From: Lachnospira sp. UBA4346
Lineage (GTDB): Bacteria > Bacillota > Clostridia > Lachnospirales > Lachnospiraceae
Reading direction: 5' to 3'
Length of the DNA stretch: 64,000 nucleotides
Assembly (NCBI GenBank): GCA_002394205.1
Contig: DGTC01000006.1
Coordinates: 62,001 to 126,000, forward strand
The translations under genes and the position numbers were made by a program. Positions 9,901-17,899 of the stretch are shown piece after piece. Numbering within the stretch: position 1 is the stretch's first letter; every line of letters begins with the position of its first letter. The notes beneath the pieces are model-generated. The model saw only the letters and a list, made by a program, of their open reading frames with translations, was not told the DNA's origin and did not search any database.

Positions 9901-10532
9901 TCATCCCACATCTCAATTCGCACCGGCACCTCATCTGTATGAGAAAATACATCTATGATTCCACCACGAATTGCAAACTGACCGGGCGATTCAATCATTC
10001 CACACCGCTCATATCCAATACTTACGAGCTTCTTTGCTAATTCTTCAACATCTAAAATCGCTCCTGTTTGAAAATGAATCGTATACTCCTGATATTTTTC
10101 TAACGATACCAACAAATCTGCACACCCATCAATCGTTGTAACAACTGTGAGCTGCTCTTTGGATTCTGAGAAACCTGCATCTGGTTTTGCATTTGTCTGA
10201 AACGTTTCTAGTATCGTATGAATACATTTCAAACGGTCACCAACCAACTGGCTTCCGTGAATATCCGCACTGTAAAAGATGAAATCTTTCGCCGGATAAT
10301 AAATACTGTTCTTGTTAAAAAACAGACAATCTTCCTGTATCTCACGTGCCTTGACTTCATCACTTGTAATAATCACACGATACGGATACGTTTCTGTGAC
10401 TGCATGTACAAACTGCACCTTCTGCGTATCAATACAGCCGCTTACAATCATATGTCCATTTTTTTCAGATAATAACTTCTCTATCTGTTCCATTCCAGCC
10501 ATATTCTGAATGGGCTCGTAAAATACCTTCAT
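6933..10532 (-). CDS. mfd: transcription-repair coupling factor Mfd
   Basis: Mfd removes RNA polymerase stalled at DNA damage and recruits UvrA. The protein is 1199 residues, near the family's usual 1150-1180. The UvrB-homology region occupies the N-terminus. The RNA polymerase interaction domain lies at about residue 520 (VGDYVVHENYGVGIYKG). The RecG-like translocase follows, with Walker A GDVGYGKTEIA near 670, DEEQ in IIDEEQRFGV near 770, TLSATPIPRTL, and GRVGRS. The C-terminal TRCF domain, which contacts UvrA, ends the protein. The ATG has a purine-rich GGAAGG site. It follows pth by 39 nt in the same direction, the classic pth-mfd arrangement of Firmicutes. Confidence 0.97.
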   Translation of the reverse strand: MKVFYEPIQNMAGMEQIEKLLSEKNGHMIVSGCIDTQKVQFVHAVTETYPYRVIITSDEVKAREIQEDCLFFNKNSIYYPAKDFIFYSADIHGSQLVGDRLKCIHTILETFQTNAKPDAGFSESKEQLTVVTTIDGCADLLVSLEKYQEYTIHFQTGAILDVEELAKKLVSIGYERCGMIESPGQFAIRGGIIDVFSHTDEVPVRIEMWDDEIDSIRTFDVSSQRSIEKVKYYEVFPATECILSEEEIETGMERVRKQTQEQLELLGVNKRKKDSKMMEAINRTRKNLADLERIEDYSKFFPFFEQQPSGFLDYFPVEETVFVLDEPNRLKERMELVEFEYEDSMKNRLAGGYILPGQTDMLRGIAQIYHKLSERKLLMLSALDYKPAGFGDVTRMRIDARSISSYNNQFEYLVDDLHKYKRNGYKILLVCSARTRALRVVEDLKDHDLDAFFREDYDKEVTAGSVMVTYGSLHRGFEYPLLGFVVIAENDIFTAQKKKKAKKKKYEGKAIAQFNELDVGDYVVHENYGVGIYKGIEKIQVDGSEKDYIKIEYGDSSDLYVLVTQLDRLQKYAASDTEKKPKLNKLGTQDWNKTKAKVHGAVEEVAKDLVALYAARQNEKGYAFGADTVWQQEFEEMFPYEETSDQLTAIEDTKRDMESNRIMDRLICGDVGYGKTEIAIRAAFKAVQEGKQVAYLVPTTILAQQIYNTFKQRMKNFPVTVAQLSSFRTSKEIKEDLKELKKGFVDIVIGTHRLLSKDVEFKDLGLLIIDEEQRFGVTHKEKIKKLKNNIDVLTLSATPIPRTLHMSLVGIRDMSVLEEPPVDRMPIQTFVTEHNDEMIREAIHRELARNGQVYYVYNRVRSIDEVAAHIEELVPDANVAYAHGQMDKKMLENIMYDFINGEIDVLVSTTIIETGVDISNVNTMIIEDADKFGLSQLYQLRGRVGRSNRTSYAFLLYRRDRMLTEVAEKRLSAIREFSDLGSGFKIAMKDLEIRGAGNVLGKSQHGHMAAVGYDLYCKMLNQAVNDLKGIKNEYAFETSVDLAVDAFIPSTYIKSEYQKLDVYKRIAAIETKDELSDMQDELTDRYGSMPTCAVNLLKIALIKAIAHKIGVLEIKGGVDTDSVPSVWRTRISLSPKAEIDADQIQTFVEKYRGALTFQVKNEPYFAWRVTRKKYSNAAEYLDGLYDMVQAMLNVLVHID

Positions 10533-10571
10533 ACTTGTTTCCTTCCTGTCTTACTTCCAGCTATTTACCTG

Positions 10572-11132
10572 TTAGCCATTATATTGATTCATCGCACTTG
10601 TGATGCCTTCCTGCATCATACACACAACGGCTTCACACGCACGCACTCTTGCATCCGCAAGTGTCTTGTCTGCTTCCTTTGGAAATCTTCCAAGTACCCA
10701 GTCTGCCAAATCCCAGCCCTTTGGCTTGTCACCGACACCGAATTTTACACGCTTAAATCCGTCACTGCCAAGCTGTGCAATAATATTCTTGATTCCGTTG
10801 TGTCCCCCGGCACTTCCCTTTGGACGAAGACGCAATTTGCCCGGCTCTAAGCTAATGTCATCAAATACGACAATCAAATCCTCGATATCTGCCTTATAAT
10901 ATTCCATCACTTCGCGAATACATTCACCAGAAAGGTTCATATATGTCATTGGCTTTACCAAAATGACCTTCTCACCTTCGATAACACCTTTTCCAATCAT
11001 TCCCTTGTGCTTTGCAGTATCCACACTGATATTGTATTTGTCTGCGAGTTCATCTATCACTGAAAATCCGACATTATGTCTTGTTCCTTCATATTCTTTT
11101 CCCGGATTTCCAAGTCCTGCTATAATGTACAT
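10572..11132 (-). CDS. pth: peptidyl-tRNA hydrolase
   Basis: Pth releases peptides from prematurely dissociated peptidyl-tRNA and is essential in most bacteria. From the chosen ATG the protein is 186 residues, the usual size. It shows the N-terminal signature IIAGLGNPGKEY with Asn9, the catalytic His19 in TRHNVGF, and Asp in VVFDDISLEPGKLR, followed by GSAGGHNGIKNI. The ATG at 11132 was preferred to 11156 because GGAG is 6 nt upstream and the family start is MYIIAGLGNPG. It precedes mfd in the same direction; a terminator from toxN lies upstream, so transcription must start in the ~75 bp before the gene. Confidence 0.95.
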   Translation of the reverse strand: MYIIAGLGNPGKEYEGTRHNVGFSVIDELADKYNISVDTAKHKGMIGKGVIEGEKVILVKPMTYMNLSGECIREVMEYYKADIEDLIVVFDDISLEPGKLRLRPKGSAGGHNGIKNIIAQLGSDGFKRVKFGVGDKPKGWDLADWVLGRFPKEADKTLADARVRACEAVVCMMQEGITSAMNQYNG

Positions 11133-11205
11133 ATTTTTCTCCATTTCTATCTTCATACAAATCTATGGTAAATATACTATTTTTCTGCCAAAATTACAAC
11201 CACGC

Positions 11206-11245
11206 AAAAACACAGCACACCAGAACTTCTCCTGACATGCTGTGT
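11206..11245 (-). terminator. terminator of toxN, first copy of a recurrent hairpin
   Basis: A 14-bp stem (arms 11210-11223 and 11232-11245) is followed on the minus strand by five U. Three positions pair only as G-U in the minus-strand RNA and would be A-C mismatches in the plus-strand RNA, which fixes the direction. About 40 bases are identical to the copy at 12080-12119. Confidence 0.85.
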
Positions 11246-11274
11246 CTATTCTTATTCAATATTTTATAATACAT

Positions 11275-11874
11275 CTAATGAATTCCTTTTGCCTGCTCCC
11301 ATAAATCACATTTTTCTTCTAATAACTTAAAATCAGGCGTAGCCAGTCGGATATAACCTATACTCATTCTATTATTGATGCGATTATTATACACAGGATT
11401 TATATGCTTTTTGATGATTTTATTCTCATTTTTTCTTATGTAATTGATTTCCTTTAACAAAAGAAACTTATATGCATCATCATCAATTTTGTCGATATCC
11501 ACTTTTCTTAACTCTGAATTTGGAACGGGAATCATATTATTACATTGAATCTTACAATAGAAATCAATCCCATGTCCATTTGAAGAATACATAAATACAA
11601 CCGGCTCTGTTGTATCTTTCAATAAAATAATATCTTTTTTATATTTTTGCGCAGAATAATCTTTCGGTAATGTTTTTCCATTGTAATTTTTTATTTTAAA
11701 ATCCTTATTAAATTTAGGCGAACTTAATGGAACAACATAATTATATCTGTCTTTTTTTACAATTAAACCAATAAACTTTCTATTGCTTTTTTCATCTGTA
11801 TTAGACAAAATTTTTGTTGGTTCAAATTTTCTTAAATATTCTACATATTCTTGCGTAACTTCATATAAATCCAT
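11275..11874 (-). CDS. toxN: type III toxin-antitoxin ribonuclease ToxN/AbiQ family
   Basis: This 199-residue protein matches the ToxN/AbiQ endoribonuclease family. The N-terminus has the family pattern of a short helix and EYLRKFEPTKI, then FIGLIVKKDRYNYVVPLSSPK. Ser51, Ser52 and Lys54 correspond to the T-S-x-K catalytic region of the Pectobacterium ToxN. A downstream NNMIPVPNSEL is also typical. Such toxins cut cellular and phage RNA at A-rich sites and process their own antitoxin RNA. On the same strand just upstream are a terminator and two copies of a 38-nt antitoxin repeat, which is the diagnostic type III layout. The ATG has GGAG 8 nt upstream. Plasmid or phage protection is the known family role; which one applies here is inferred. 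Confidence 0.9.
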   Translation of the reverse strand: MDLYEVTQEYVEYLRKFEPTKILSNTDEKSNRKFIGLIVKKDRYNYVVPLSSPKFNKDFKIKNYNGKTLPKDYSAQKYKKDIILLKDTTEPVVFMYSSNGHGIDFYCKIQCNNMIPVPNSELRKVDIDKIDDDAYKFLLLKEINYIRKNENKIIKKHINPVYNNRINNRMSIGYIRLATPDFKLLEEKCDLWEQAKGIH

Positions 11875-11897
11875 TTATTTTTCTCCATATAATGAAA

Positions 11898-11924
11898 GAA
11901 GGCAAAGTTAAAAACCTTGCCTTC
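11898..11924 (-). terminator. attenuating terminator between toxI and toxN
   Basis: On the minus strand a 10-bp stem, GAAGGCAAGG against CTTTGCCTTC (one G-U pair), encloses a U-rich loop and is followed by TTTCATT. In type III systems this hairpin sets antitoxin RNA in excess over toxin mRNA. Confidence 0.8.
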
Positions 11925-12027
11925 TTAAATATTATCGCTCACACTTAACGGCTGTGAATCTCCAAAATATTATCGCTCACACTTAACGGCTGTGAATCTC
12001 CAAAATAAGTGAGAAGTCTCCTTCTCA
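11925..12027 (-). ncRNA. toxI: ToxI antitoxin RNA precursor
   Basis: The predicted transcript runs from the promoter at 12034-12061 through two exact 38-nt units to the terminator at 11898-11924. Each unit on the minus strand contains GGAGATTCACAGCC followed by GTTAAGTGTGAGC. This resembles the Pectobacterium ToxI monomer, including the central TTAAGTG, and should fold as a pseudoknot that inhibits ToxN. ToxN is expected to cut the precursor once per unit. The start site is estimated from the -10 and could be off by a few bases. Confidence 0.8.
11929..12004 (-). repeat. two tandem 38-nt toxI units
   Basis: Copy 1 is 11929-11966 and copy 2 is 11967-12004, identical over all 38 nt, with only three bases of a third unit. 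There is no spacer between units. Other ToxI arrays have 2 to 6 units, so this one is short. Confidence 0.95.
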
Positions 12028-12030
12028 CTT
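12007..12030 (-). promoter_or_regulatory. perfect 10-bp palindrome at the toxI transcription start
   Basis: AAGTGAGAAG (12007-12016) is the exact inverse of CTTCTCACTT (12021-12030). On the minus strand the loop is GAGA, a GNRA tetraloop. It begins at or just before the predicted +1, so it may be a 5' protective hairpin of the toxI RNA or an operator. Confidence 0.6.
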
Positions 12031-12033
12031 ATT

Positions 12034-12061
12034 ATTATACACAATTATATCTAAATGTAAA
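12034..12061 (-). promoter_or_regulatory. toxI-toxN promoter
   Basis: On the minus strand, TTTACA (12056-12061) and a consensus TATAAT (12034-12039) are 16 nt apart, with an extra upstream TG. This is a strong promoter, as expected for an antitoxin RNA. Confidence 0.75.
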
Positions 12062-12079
12062 TCTTTTTTTACAAAATTT

Positions 12080-12119
12080 AAAAACACAGCACACCAGAAC
12101 TTCTCCTGACATGCTGTGT
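12080..12119 (-). terminator. terminator of the LRR protein gene, second copy of the recurrent hairpin
   Basis: The same hairpin as at 11206-11245 with identical stem and loop: arms ACACAGCA.. (12084-12097) and ..TGCTGTGT (12106-12119), followed by U on the minus strand. It lies about 70 nt after the gene's stop. Confidence 0.85.
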
Positions 12120-12136
12120 CTTCTACGGCTATTTTA

Positions 12137-12154
12137 TTGTTATTTTTCTAACAA
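12137..12154 (-). repeat. 3' UTR box, copy 1
   Basis: TTGTTA-N6-TAACAA lies between the stop codon and the terminator. The same box follows the other two giant genes at 18178-18193 and 25808-25825. It could form a small hairpin or be a processing site. Confidence 0.6.
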
Positions 12155-12185
12155 TTCATATCCCTTATTCTTATCTGAACGTTGC

Positions 12186-15100
12186 TTATTTTGCAATTTT
12201 TACGCCACATGCATTACTTCTTGCCACGGTTCCGTTGCTGTCCTTGACTTCTGCATACAAATGTCTCACACCGGTTCCGGCAAACTTCCATGTATATGTG
12301 TTGCTTGCACTGTAACCCTGTAACTGTGTCCATGCCTTTGTTTCCGGATTGTACATAATGTATCTGTATGCGTACTGACCGCTTCCCTGACTTGCTGTTG
12401 CTGTAATCGTTACTTTTTTGATTCCTGAACGCAGCTTTGCAGTAACTGTCGGTTTGCTCACTACTGTTACACCGGATGCCTTACTTCTTGTTACCATACC
12501 GTTGCTGTCCTTTACTTCTACATAAAGGTGTCTTGCTCCGACTCCGCTTGCTGTCCATGTATACGTATTCTTTGCACTATAACCTTGTAGCTGTGTCCAG
12601 CCCTTGTTTGCCGGATTATACAGTAAATATCTGTATGTATACTTACCGCTTCCCTGACTTGCACTTGCTGTAATCGTTACCTTATCTCCTGTCGCAACCT
12701 TTGACTTACTAATCTTCGCCGTCACTGCCGGTTTGCTCACAAGGGTTACACCGGATGCCTTACTTCTTGTTACAGTTCCGTTGCTGTCCTTGACTTCTAC
12801 ATAAAGATGTCTTACTCCGACTCCGCTTGCTGTCCATGTATATGTGTTCTTTGCTCCATACGCCTGCAGCTGTGTCCAGCCCTTGTTTGCTGGATTGTAC
12901 AATAAATATCTGTATGTATACTTACCGCTTCCCTGACTTGCACTTGCTGTAATCGTTACCTTATCTCCTGCGGCAACCTTTGCTGCACTAATCTTTGCTG
13001 TCACGGTCGGCTTGCTAAGAACATTTACACCGGATGCTGCACTTCTTGTTACAGTTCCGTTACTGTCCTTGACTTCTACATAAAGGTGTCTTGCTCCGAC
13101 ACCACTTGCTGTCCATGTATACGTATTCTTTGTGCTGTATCCCTGTAACTGTGTCCAACCCTTGTTCGATGGATTATACAATAAATATCTGTATGTATAT
13201 TTGCCGCTTCCCTGACTTGCTGTTGCTGTGATTGTTACCTTGTCTCCTGCGGCAATCTTTGATGTACTAATCTTCGCTGTCACTGCCGGCTTGCTAAGAA
13301 CATTTACACCGGACGCCTTGCTTCTTACGATTGTGCCATCCTTATCCTTTACTTCCACATAAAGATGTCTTGCTCCGACTCCGCTCGCTGTCCATGTATA
13401 TGTACTCTTGTCACTATATCCCTGTAACTGTGTCCAACCTTTATTAGATGGATTATACAGTAAATATCTATAAGTATATGAGCCTGTTCCACGGCTGGCT
13501 GTCGCTGTTACCGTAACTTTTCCACCGGTTGCAACCTTAGATGCACTCAATTTTGCTGAAACTTCAAGATTATTAGCGACCTGAACGGTAATCTCTTCAC
13601 TAGTTGCATATGGCTGCATATCATCTGCTGTCTTTGCACTGACACGAACCTTGTAAGTTCCTGCCTTATCAAATGCATGCTGATATGACTGATCATACTC
13701 ATTTTCTGCGATAACATCCCATTCACCGGTCTGTTCATTATATACCGCATAATCATAGCAATAATATAATGTTTCATCATCAACATTAGCTGTAAATGTA
13801 ACCTCATCACCAATACCAACAGAAGTCTTATCTGCTGTAAGTTTCGCTGTCGGAATGACTTCTTCTACACTCGCTACTTTAAAACCATAACCTACATTCC
13901 CTGCTCTGTCATACATCTTCAGCTTAACAGTATCTCCCATAATGTAGACACTCTTACCTGCCAGTCCTGTTCCTGTGTAATCCCTATTGTAATCTGCTCT
14001 ATTTACATTGAAAATACGCAAGTATGCAAAATTCTCCAAATTGGTCTTCTCATCAAATGTAACTTTAAGCTTCTTTGCACCTTCTAGTGTATATTCCCAC
14101 TCATCACGATTATTGTTCGCATCATTATGGTTACTTTCTAAATCTTCAACTTTTGTAACAACATAACGATTATTCAATGTCTCAACTTCTGCATAGACAT
14201 TGATGTTGCTTCCATCTGTTGTGCTGACAACAATGGTTGTCTTACCTTTGCTCACACCCGTAATCTTACCAGATTCATCTATCTGAATAATAGACGGATC
14301 CATTGATGTAAATTTCAATTCCGGATTCGTTGCATCTGATGGATAGATACTAATATATGGTGTATAGGTTTCGCCCGCTTCAACATTGTTATAGCTAACT
14401 CTAACATTCGTAACTCTCTGTTCTACATGTACTTTACATGTTGCAGAAATTTCTCCGACACTAACTGTAATCACTGCATCGCCAGCACGCTTTACAGATA
14501 CGTTTCCTGTCGCATCTACTTCTGCAACGTCTGCATTAGACGTAGTCCATACAACATCATCTGTAAAATCATATGGTAATACTGTTAATTCTAACTGTTC
14601 ACGAACTGTATAAGTGTTCTTGTCTAACACAACATTCCATTCTGTCTTATTCAATTCAACAGTTGTTGCTTCTACTTCTTTGTTGACAAACTTGATATTC
14701 TTTGCTGATGCATAATCCTGCACATATGTTCCTGCGATACCTGTTAATGTAATTCTTGCAGGATATGAAAATACGTCATCTGCGATTGTCTTAACCGTTC
14801 TTGGAAGTGTCACACTCGTAAGAGCTGTACATTTACTAAATGCTGCTCTTGCAATTTCCTGTAATCCATATGGGAATACAATCTCTTTCAGTTGTGTACA
14901 GCCTGTAAATGCCTCTCTTCCAATATTTTTAACACCTTTTGACACAGTAACATCTGTTAAATATTTACATCCATTAAACATATGATATGTAATATCACCC
15001 GTACCATTTAATACAACCTTCTTTAATGGTGTATTCTCAAAAAGAGAATCTCCATGACGTGTAACGCTCTTTGGAATTGTAATCTCTGTAAGTCCACTAT

Positions 15101-17786
15101 TGCTAAATGCCTGTGTTTCAATGGCTGTTACAGAATCCGGAATATTAATCATTTTTAATGCTTTGTTATTATAAAATGTTTTGTATTCAATTTTTTCTAA
15201 TGCTGTTGATAGCTGAATGTTGTCTAACTTCTCATCACCTTCAAAGGCACTGCTTCCAATTTCTGTTACATTATTGCTCATTGTAACAGACGTCAAAGCT
15301 GTCGCATTTGCAAAGGCACCTTCCCCAATCTTTACAACACTCTCTGGAATCGTAACACTTGTAAGTCCAGAATTGGCAAATGCTGCATATTCAATCTCTA
15401 CAACACTTTCTGGAATCTCTACCTGTGTCAATGTCTTTGCACCAACAAATAAATATTTAGAAATCTCTGTTGTTCCTTCTGCAAAACGAACGGTTGTCAG
15501 TCCTGTTCCTGCAAACGGACCTTCTGCATCACTTCCATATCCATATGCATCTGCTTCATCTAATGCTGCAGGAATCGTAATCTCTGTAATTGCTGTACAT
15601 CCTTTAAATGCACATCTCTTTAATTTCACAAGATTCTGTGGCAAAGCAACATTTGTTAATTTTGCATCATTTAAAAATGCAGCATATCTGATTTCTACAA
15701 GTGCATCATCGAATGTTACCTTCTCTAAGGAAGCACAATTTGCAAAGGCACCTTCTCCAATAAATGTAACGAATTCTGGAATATCTACCTGTGTGAGTCC
15801 TGTCGCTGCAAATGCACCTGTATGAATCTCAGTAACATTTTTAGGCAGTGTCACTTCTTTCAAGTTCGCTGCACCAGCAAAGAGATATTCTGGAATATAG
15901 TCCATCGCATCATCGAATGTTACCTTCTCTAATCCACTATTCTGGAATGGACCATTCGCATGTTCCTTTGAATCATAACTATATGCGTCTGCCTTTTCTA
16001 ACGTAATTGGAATCGTAATCTGCTTGAGTGCCGTACAATTTAAAAAGGCTTCTCTTCTAATATCCTTTAATCCTACCGGAAGATTAATATCTGCGAGTAC
16101 TACATCATCAGCAAATGCCGCATAACCAATTGATTCTACACCTGCCCCCAATGTGACCTGTGTAAGTGATTTACAATATCGAAATGCACCTTCTCCGATA
16201 CTTGTTACTGCATCTGGAATGATGATTCTGGTAATGTCTGTCAATGAAAATGCATATTCGCCAATCTTTGTAATCGTATCTGACAATGTCACTTCTTTCA
16301 AACCTACTGCACCATTAAATAGGTAATCAGGAACCGTTAATGCTCCATCTGCAATCACGGCCTTCTCTATGCTTGAATCTACGAATGGTCCGCTATAATT
16401 CGATGCTCCATAGTTTGAGCCGTATGCCTTATTTAAGTTTGCAGGAATTGTTATCTCCTTTAGTAATGTACAATCTCTGAACACACTTCTTGCCATTGTT
16501 TCAAGACTGTCTGGCAAATGAATCGATGACAACTGTGCATTGTATGCAAATGCACCTTCCCCAATATATGTAATCGCATCTGGCAATACAAACTGTGGAA
16601 TACTTGTCACTGCAAATGCGTATTCACCAATCGATGTTATGGTATCCGGCAAGCTAATTTCCTTCAAACCAGTCACACCATTAAACAGATAATTTGGAAC
16701 CGTTTTTGCTCCATCTGCAATTACTGCCTTTTCAATACTTGAATCTACGAATGGTCCGCTATAAGTCGATATTCCATAATTATGTCCGTATGCTTCTTTA
16801 ATACTTGCAGGAATTGTTATCTCCTTTAGTAATGTACAATCTCTGAACACACTTCTTCCTATTATTTCAAGACTGTCTGGCAAATGAATCGATGACAACT
16901 GTGCATTGTATGCAAATGCACCTTCCCCAATATATGTAATCGCATCTGGCAATACAAACTGTGGAATACTTGTCACTGCAAATGCGTATTCACCAATCGA
17001 TGTTATGGTATCCGGCAAGCTAATTTCCTTCAAACTTGGTACACCATTAAACAGATAATTTGGAACCGTTTTTGCTCCATCTGCAATTACTGCCTTTTCA
17101 ATGCTTGAATCTACGAATGGTCCGCTATAAGTCGATGCTCCATAATTATGTCCATATGCTTTTTTAATACTTGCAGGAATTGTTATCTCCTTTAATAATG
17201 TACATCCTGCAAAGATACTTCTTGCCATTGTTTCAAGACTGTCTGGCAAATGAATCGATGTAAGTGCTGTGTTCCCTGCAAATGCTCGTTCCCCAATATA
17301 TGTAATCGTATCCGGTAATGTTACCGTTACAATTTCTGTATGGTCTTTGAATGCTTCTTCTGCAATACTTCCAACCTGTAATCCGCCAAGTGTTGTCGGA
17401 ATCGTAACATTCTGTACGGTTGAACCTGTGTACTTATCTACACAAGCCATTCCATTGTCTTCGTGATATGTGAAATATCCCTCTGTCTGGGAAGCTCCTT
17501 CTGCGTGAATTTCTTCTGTGTCCACAACCTCATAAAGTGATGCCTGCTCTGTCGCAGCTTCTTCTGTCTCTGTGGTCTGTGTCTGTTCTGTAACCGCCTG
17601 TGTCTCATTCACTGCGGTCTGTGCTTCATCTGCAGTCTGTTCCTGCTGAACCGATACTACATTCTGCTTACGTGGCAGATTCGCCGTAGCAGCCTGTACC
17701 GAAGCAACATCCATTGCTCCCATCTCACATGTCATTAAGACTGCAAGACAGGCACTGACCGATGATTTAACAATACGTTTTTTCAT
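12186..17786 (-). CDS. secreted leucine-rich-repeat (BspA-like) surface protein
   Basis: This is an exported protein of about 1866 residues. It starts with a signal peptide (MKKRIVKSSVSACLAVLMTC, cleaved near residue 33) and a Gln/Thr/Glu-rich stretch to ~100. Residues ~100-1030 are LRR_5/BspA-type repeats, with the motif I(G/E)xxAFxxxxxLxxVxLPxxV. Two Ig-like Big_2 domains follow at ~1033-1210 (VWTTSNADVAEV, SGKITGVSKGKTTIVV), then a PKD-like domain at ~1310-1410. It ends in five Y_Y_Y-like modules. BspA-like LRR proteins bind host or matrix proteins or polysaccharide. The start at 17786 was chosen because AGAGGAGAGG precedes it and it begins the signal peptide. No LPXTG, SLH or GW motif was seen, so attachment is unknown. 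Confidence 0.9.
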   Translation of the reverse strand: MKKRIVKSSVSACLAVLMTCEMGAMDVASVQAATANLPRKQNVVSVQQEQTADEAQTAVNETQAVTEQTQTTETEEAATEQASLYEVVDTEEIHAEGASQTEGYFTYHEDNGMACVDKYTGSTVQNVTIPTTLGGLQVGSIAEEAFKDHTEIVTVTLPDTITYIGERAFAGNTALTSIHLPDSLETMARSIFAGCTLLKEITIPASIKKAYGHNYGASTYSGPFVDSSIEKAVIADGAKTVPNYLFNGVPSLKEISLPDTITSIGEYAFAVTSIPQFVLPDAITYIGEGAFAYNAQLSSIHLPDSLEIIGRSVFRDCTLLKEITIPASIKEAYGHNYGISTYSGPFVDSSIEKAVIADGAKTVPNYLFNGVTGLKEISLPDTITSIGEYAFAVTSIPQFVLPDAITYIGEGAFAYNAQLSSIHLPDSLETMARSVFRDCTLLKEITIPANLNKAYGSNYGASNYSGPFVDSSIEKAVIADGALTVPDYLFNGAVGLKEVTLSDTITKIGEYAFSLTDITRIIIPDAVTSIGEGAFRYCKSLTQVTLGAGVESIGYAAFADDVVLADINLPVGLKDIRREAFLNCTALKQITIPITLEKADAYSYDSKEHANGPFQNSGLEKVTFDDAMDYIPEYLFAGAANLKEVTLPKNVTEIHTGAFAATGLTQVDIPEFVTFIGEGAFANCASLEKVTFDDALVEIRYAAFLNDAKLTNVALPQNLVKLKRCAFKGCTAITEITIPAALDEADAYGYGSDAEGPFAGTGLTTVRFAEGTTEISKYLFVGAKTLTQVEIPESVVEIEYAAFANSGLTSVTIPESVVKIGEGAFANATALTSVTMSNNVTEIGSSAFEGDEKLDNIQLSTALEKIEYKTFYNNKALKMINIPDSVTAIETQAFSNSGLTEITIPKSVTRHGDSLFENTPLKKVVLNGTGDITYHMFNGCKYLTDVTVSKGVKNIGREAFTGCTQLKEIVFPYGLQEIARAAFSKCTALTSVTLPRTVKTIADDVFSYPARITLTGIAGTYVQDYASAKNIKFVNKEVEATTVELNKTEWNVVLDKNTYTVREQLELTVLPYDFTDDVVWTTSNADVAEVDATGNVSVKRAGDAVITVSVGEISATCKVHVEQRVTNVRVSYNNVEAGETYTPYISIYPSDATNPELKFTSMDPSIIQIDESGKITGVSKGKTTIVVSTTDGSNINVYAEVETLNNRYVVTKVEDLESNHNDANNNRDEWEYTLEGAKKLKVTFDEKTNLENFAYLRIFNVNRADYNRDYTGTGLAGKSVYIMGDTVKLKMYDRAGNVGYGFKVASVEEVIPTAKLTADKTSVGIGDEVTFTANVDDETLYYCYDYAVYNEQTGEWDVIAENEYDQSYQHAFDKAGTYKVRVSAKTADDMQPYATSEEITVQVANNLEVSAKLSASKVATGGKVTVTATASRGTGSYTYRYLLYNPSNKGWTQLQGYSDKSTYTWTASGVGARHLYVEVKDKDGTIVRSKASGVNVLSKPAVTAKISTSKIAAGDKVTITATASQGSGKYTYRYLLYNPSNKGWTQLQGYSTKNTYTWTASGVGARHLYVEVKDSNGTVTRSAASGVNVLSKPTVTAKISAAKVAAGDKVTITASASQGSGKYTYRYLLYNPANKGWTQLQAYGAKNTYTWTASGVGVRHLYVEVKDSNGTVTRSKASGVTLVSKPAVTAKISKSKVATGDKVTITASASQGSGKYTYRYLLYNPANKGWTQLQGYSAKNTYTWTASGVGARHLYVEVKDSNGMVTRSKASGVTVVSKPTVTAKLRSGIKKVTITATASQGSGQYAYRYIMYNPETKAWTQLQGYSASNTYTWKFAGTGVRHLYAEVKDSNGTVARSNACGVKIAK
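12189..13560 (-). repeat. five C-terminal Y_Y_Y-like modules of the LRR protein
   Basis: Five units of about 92 residues share xVTAKxSxSKVAxGxKVTITA, then KYTYRYLLYNP, then TYTWTASGVGARHLYVEVKD. The last lacks a few N-terminal residues. The Tyr-x-Tyr-x-Tyr strand recalls the triple-tyrosine (Y_Y_Y) Ig-like fold. The same array ends the two pectinases. Confidence 0.85.
16349..17446 (-). repeat. three tandem 366-bp near-identical LRR super-units
   Basis: The sequence ctgcaat(t/c)ac..gccttt/ctc recurs at 16349, 16715 and 17081, exactly 366 bp (122 codons) apart. Neighbouring phrases such as aatctacgaatggtccgct recur with the same period. Each unit carries several LRR_5 repeats. Near-identity at the DNA level points to recent duplication or gene conversion. 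Confidence 0.8.
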
Positions 17787-17862
17787 CTCTTCCTCTCCTC
17801 TTAACCTTTTTATTTTGAGGGCAATATACAGTATTAATATAGTATGATATATCCCTAACATA

Positions 17863-17899
17863 AATATATACTAGCAAAAAAAAAAAAACAAGTGTCAAT
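17863..17899 (-). promoter_or_regulatory. promoter of the LRR gene with a 14-nt poly-A/T tract
   Basis: On the minus strand a consensus TTGACA (17894-17899) is followed by CTTG, then 14 T (17876-17889), then GCTAG. Candidate -10 boxes are TAGTAT (17868-17873, spacer 20) and TATATT further down. No good -10 lies at the optimum 17, so spacing depends on the homopolymer length. From 17900 to 18095 I see no gene. Confidence 0.5.

Noticed and set aside
11929..12004. Tandem repeat as a CRISPR array
   Set aside because: The 38-nt units abut without spacers, there are only two, and no cas genes lie nearby; the toxN context explains them.
12009..12323. Plus-strand frame of 104 codons across the toxI promoter
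   Set aside because: It crosses a promoter and terminator of the opposite strand and the end of the LRR gene; no ribosome site.
15217..15825. Plus-strand open frame of 202 codons inside the LRR gene
   Set aside because: It is the mirror of regular LRR repeats; long antisense frames are expected in repetitive coding DNA.
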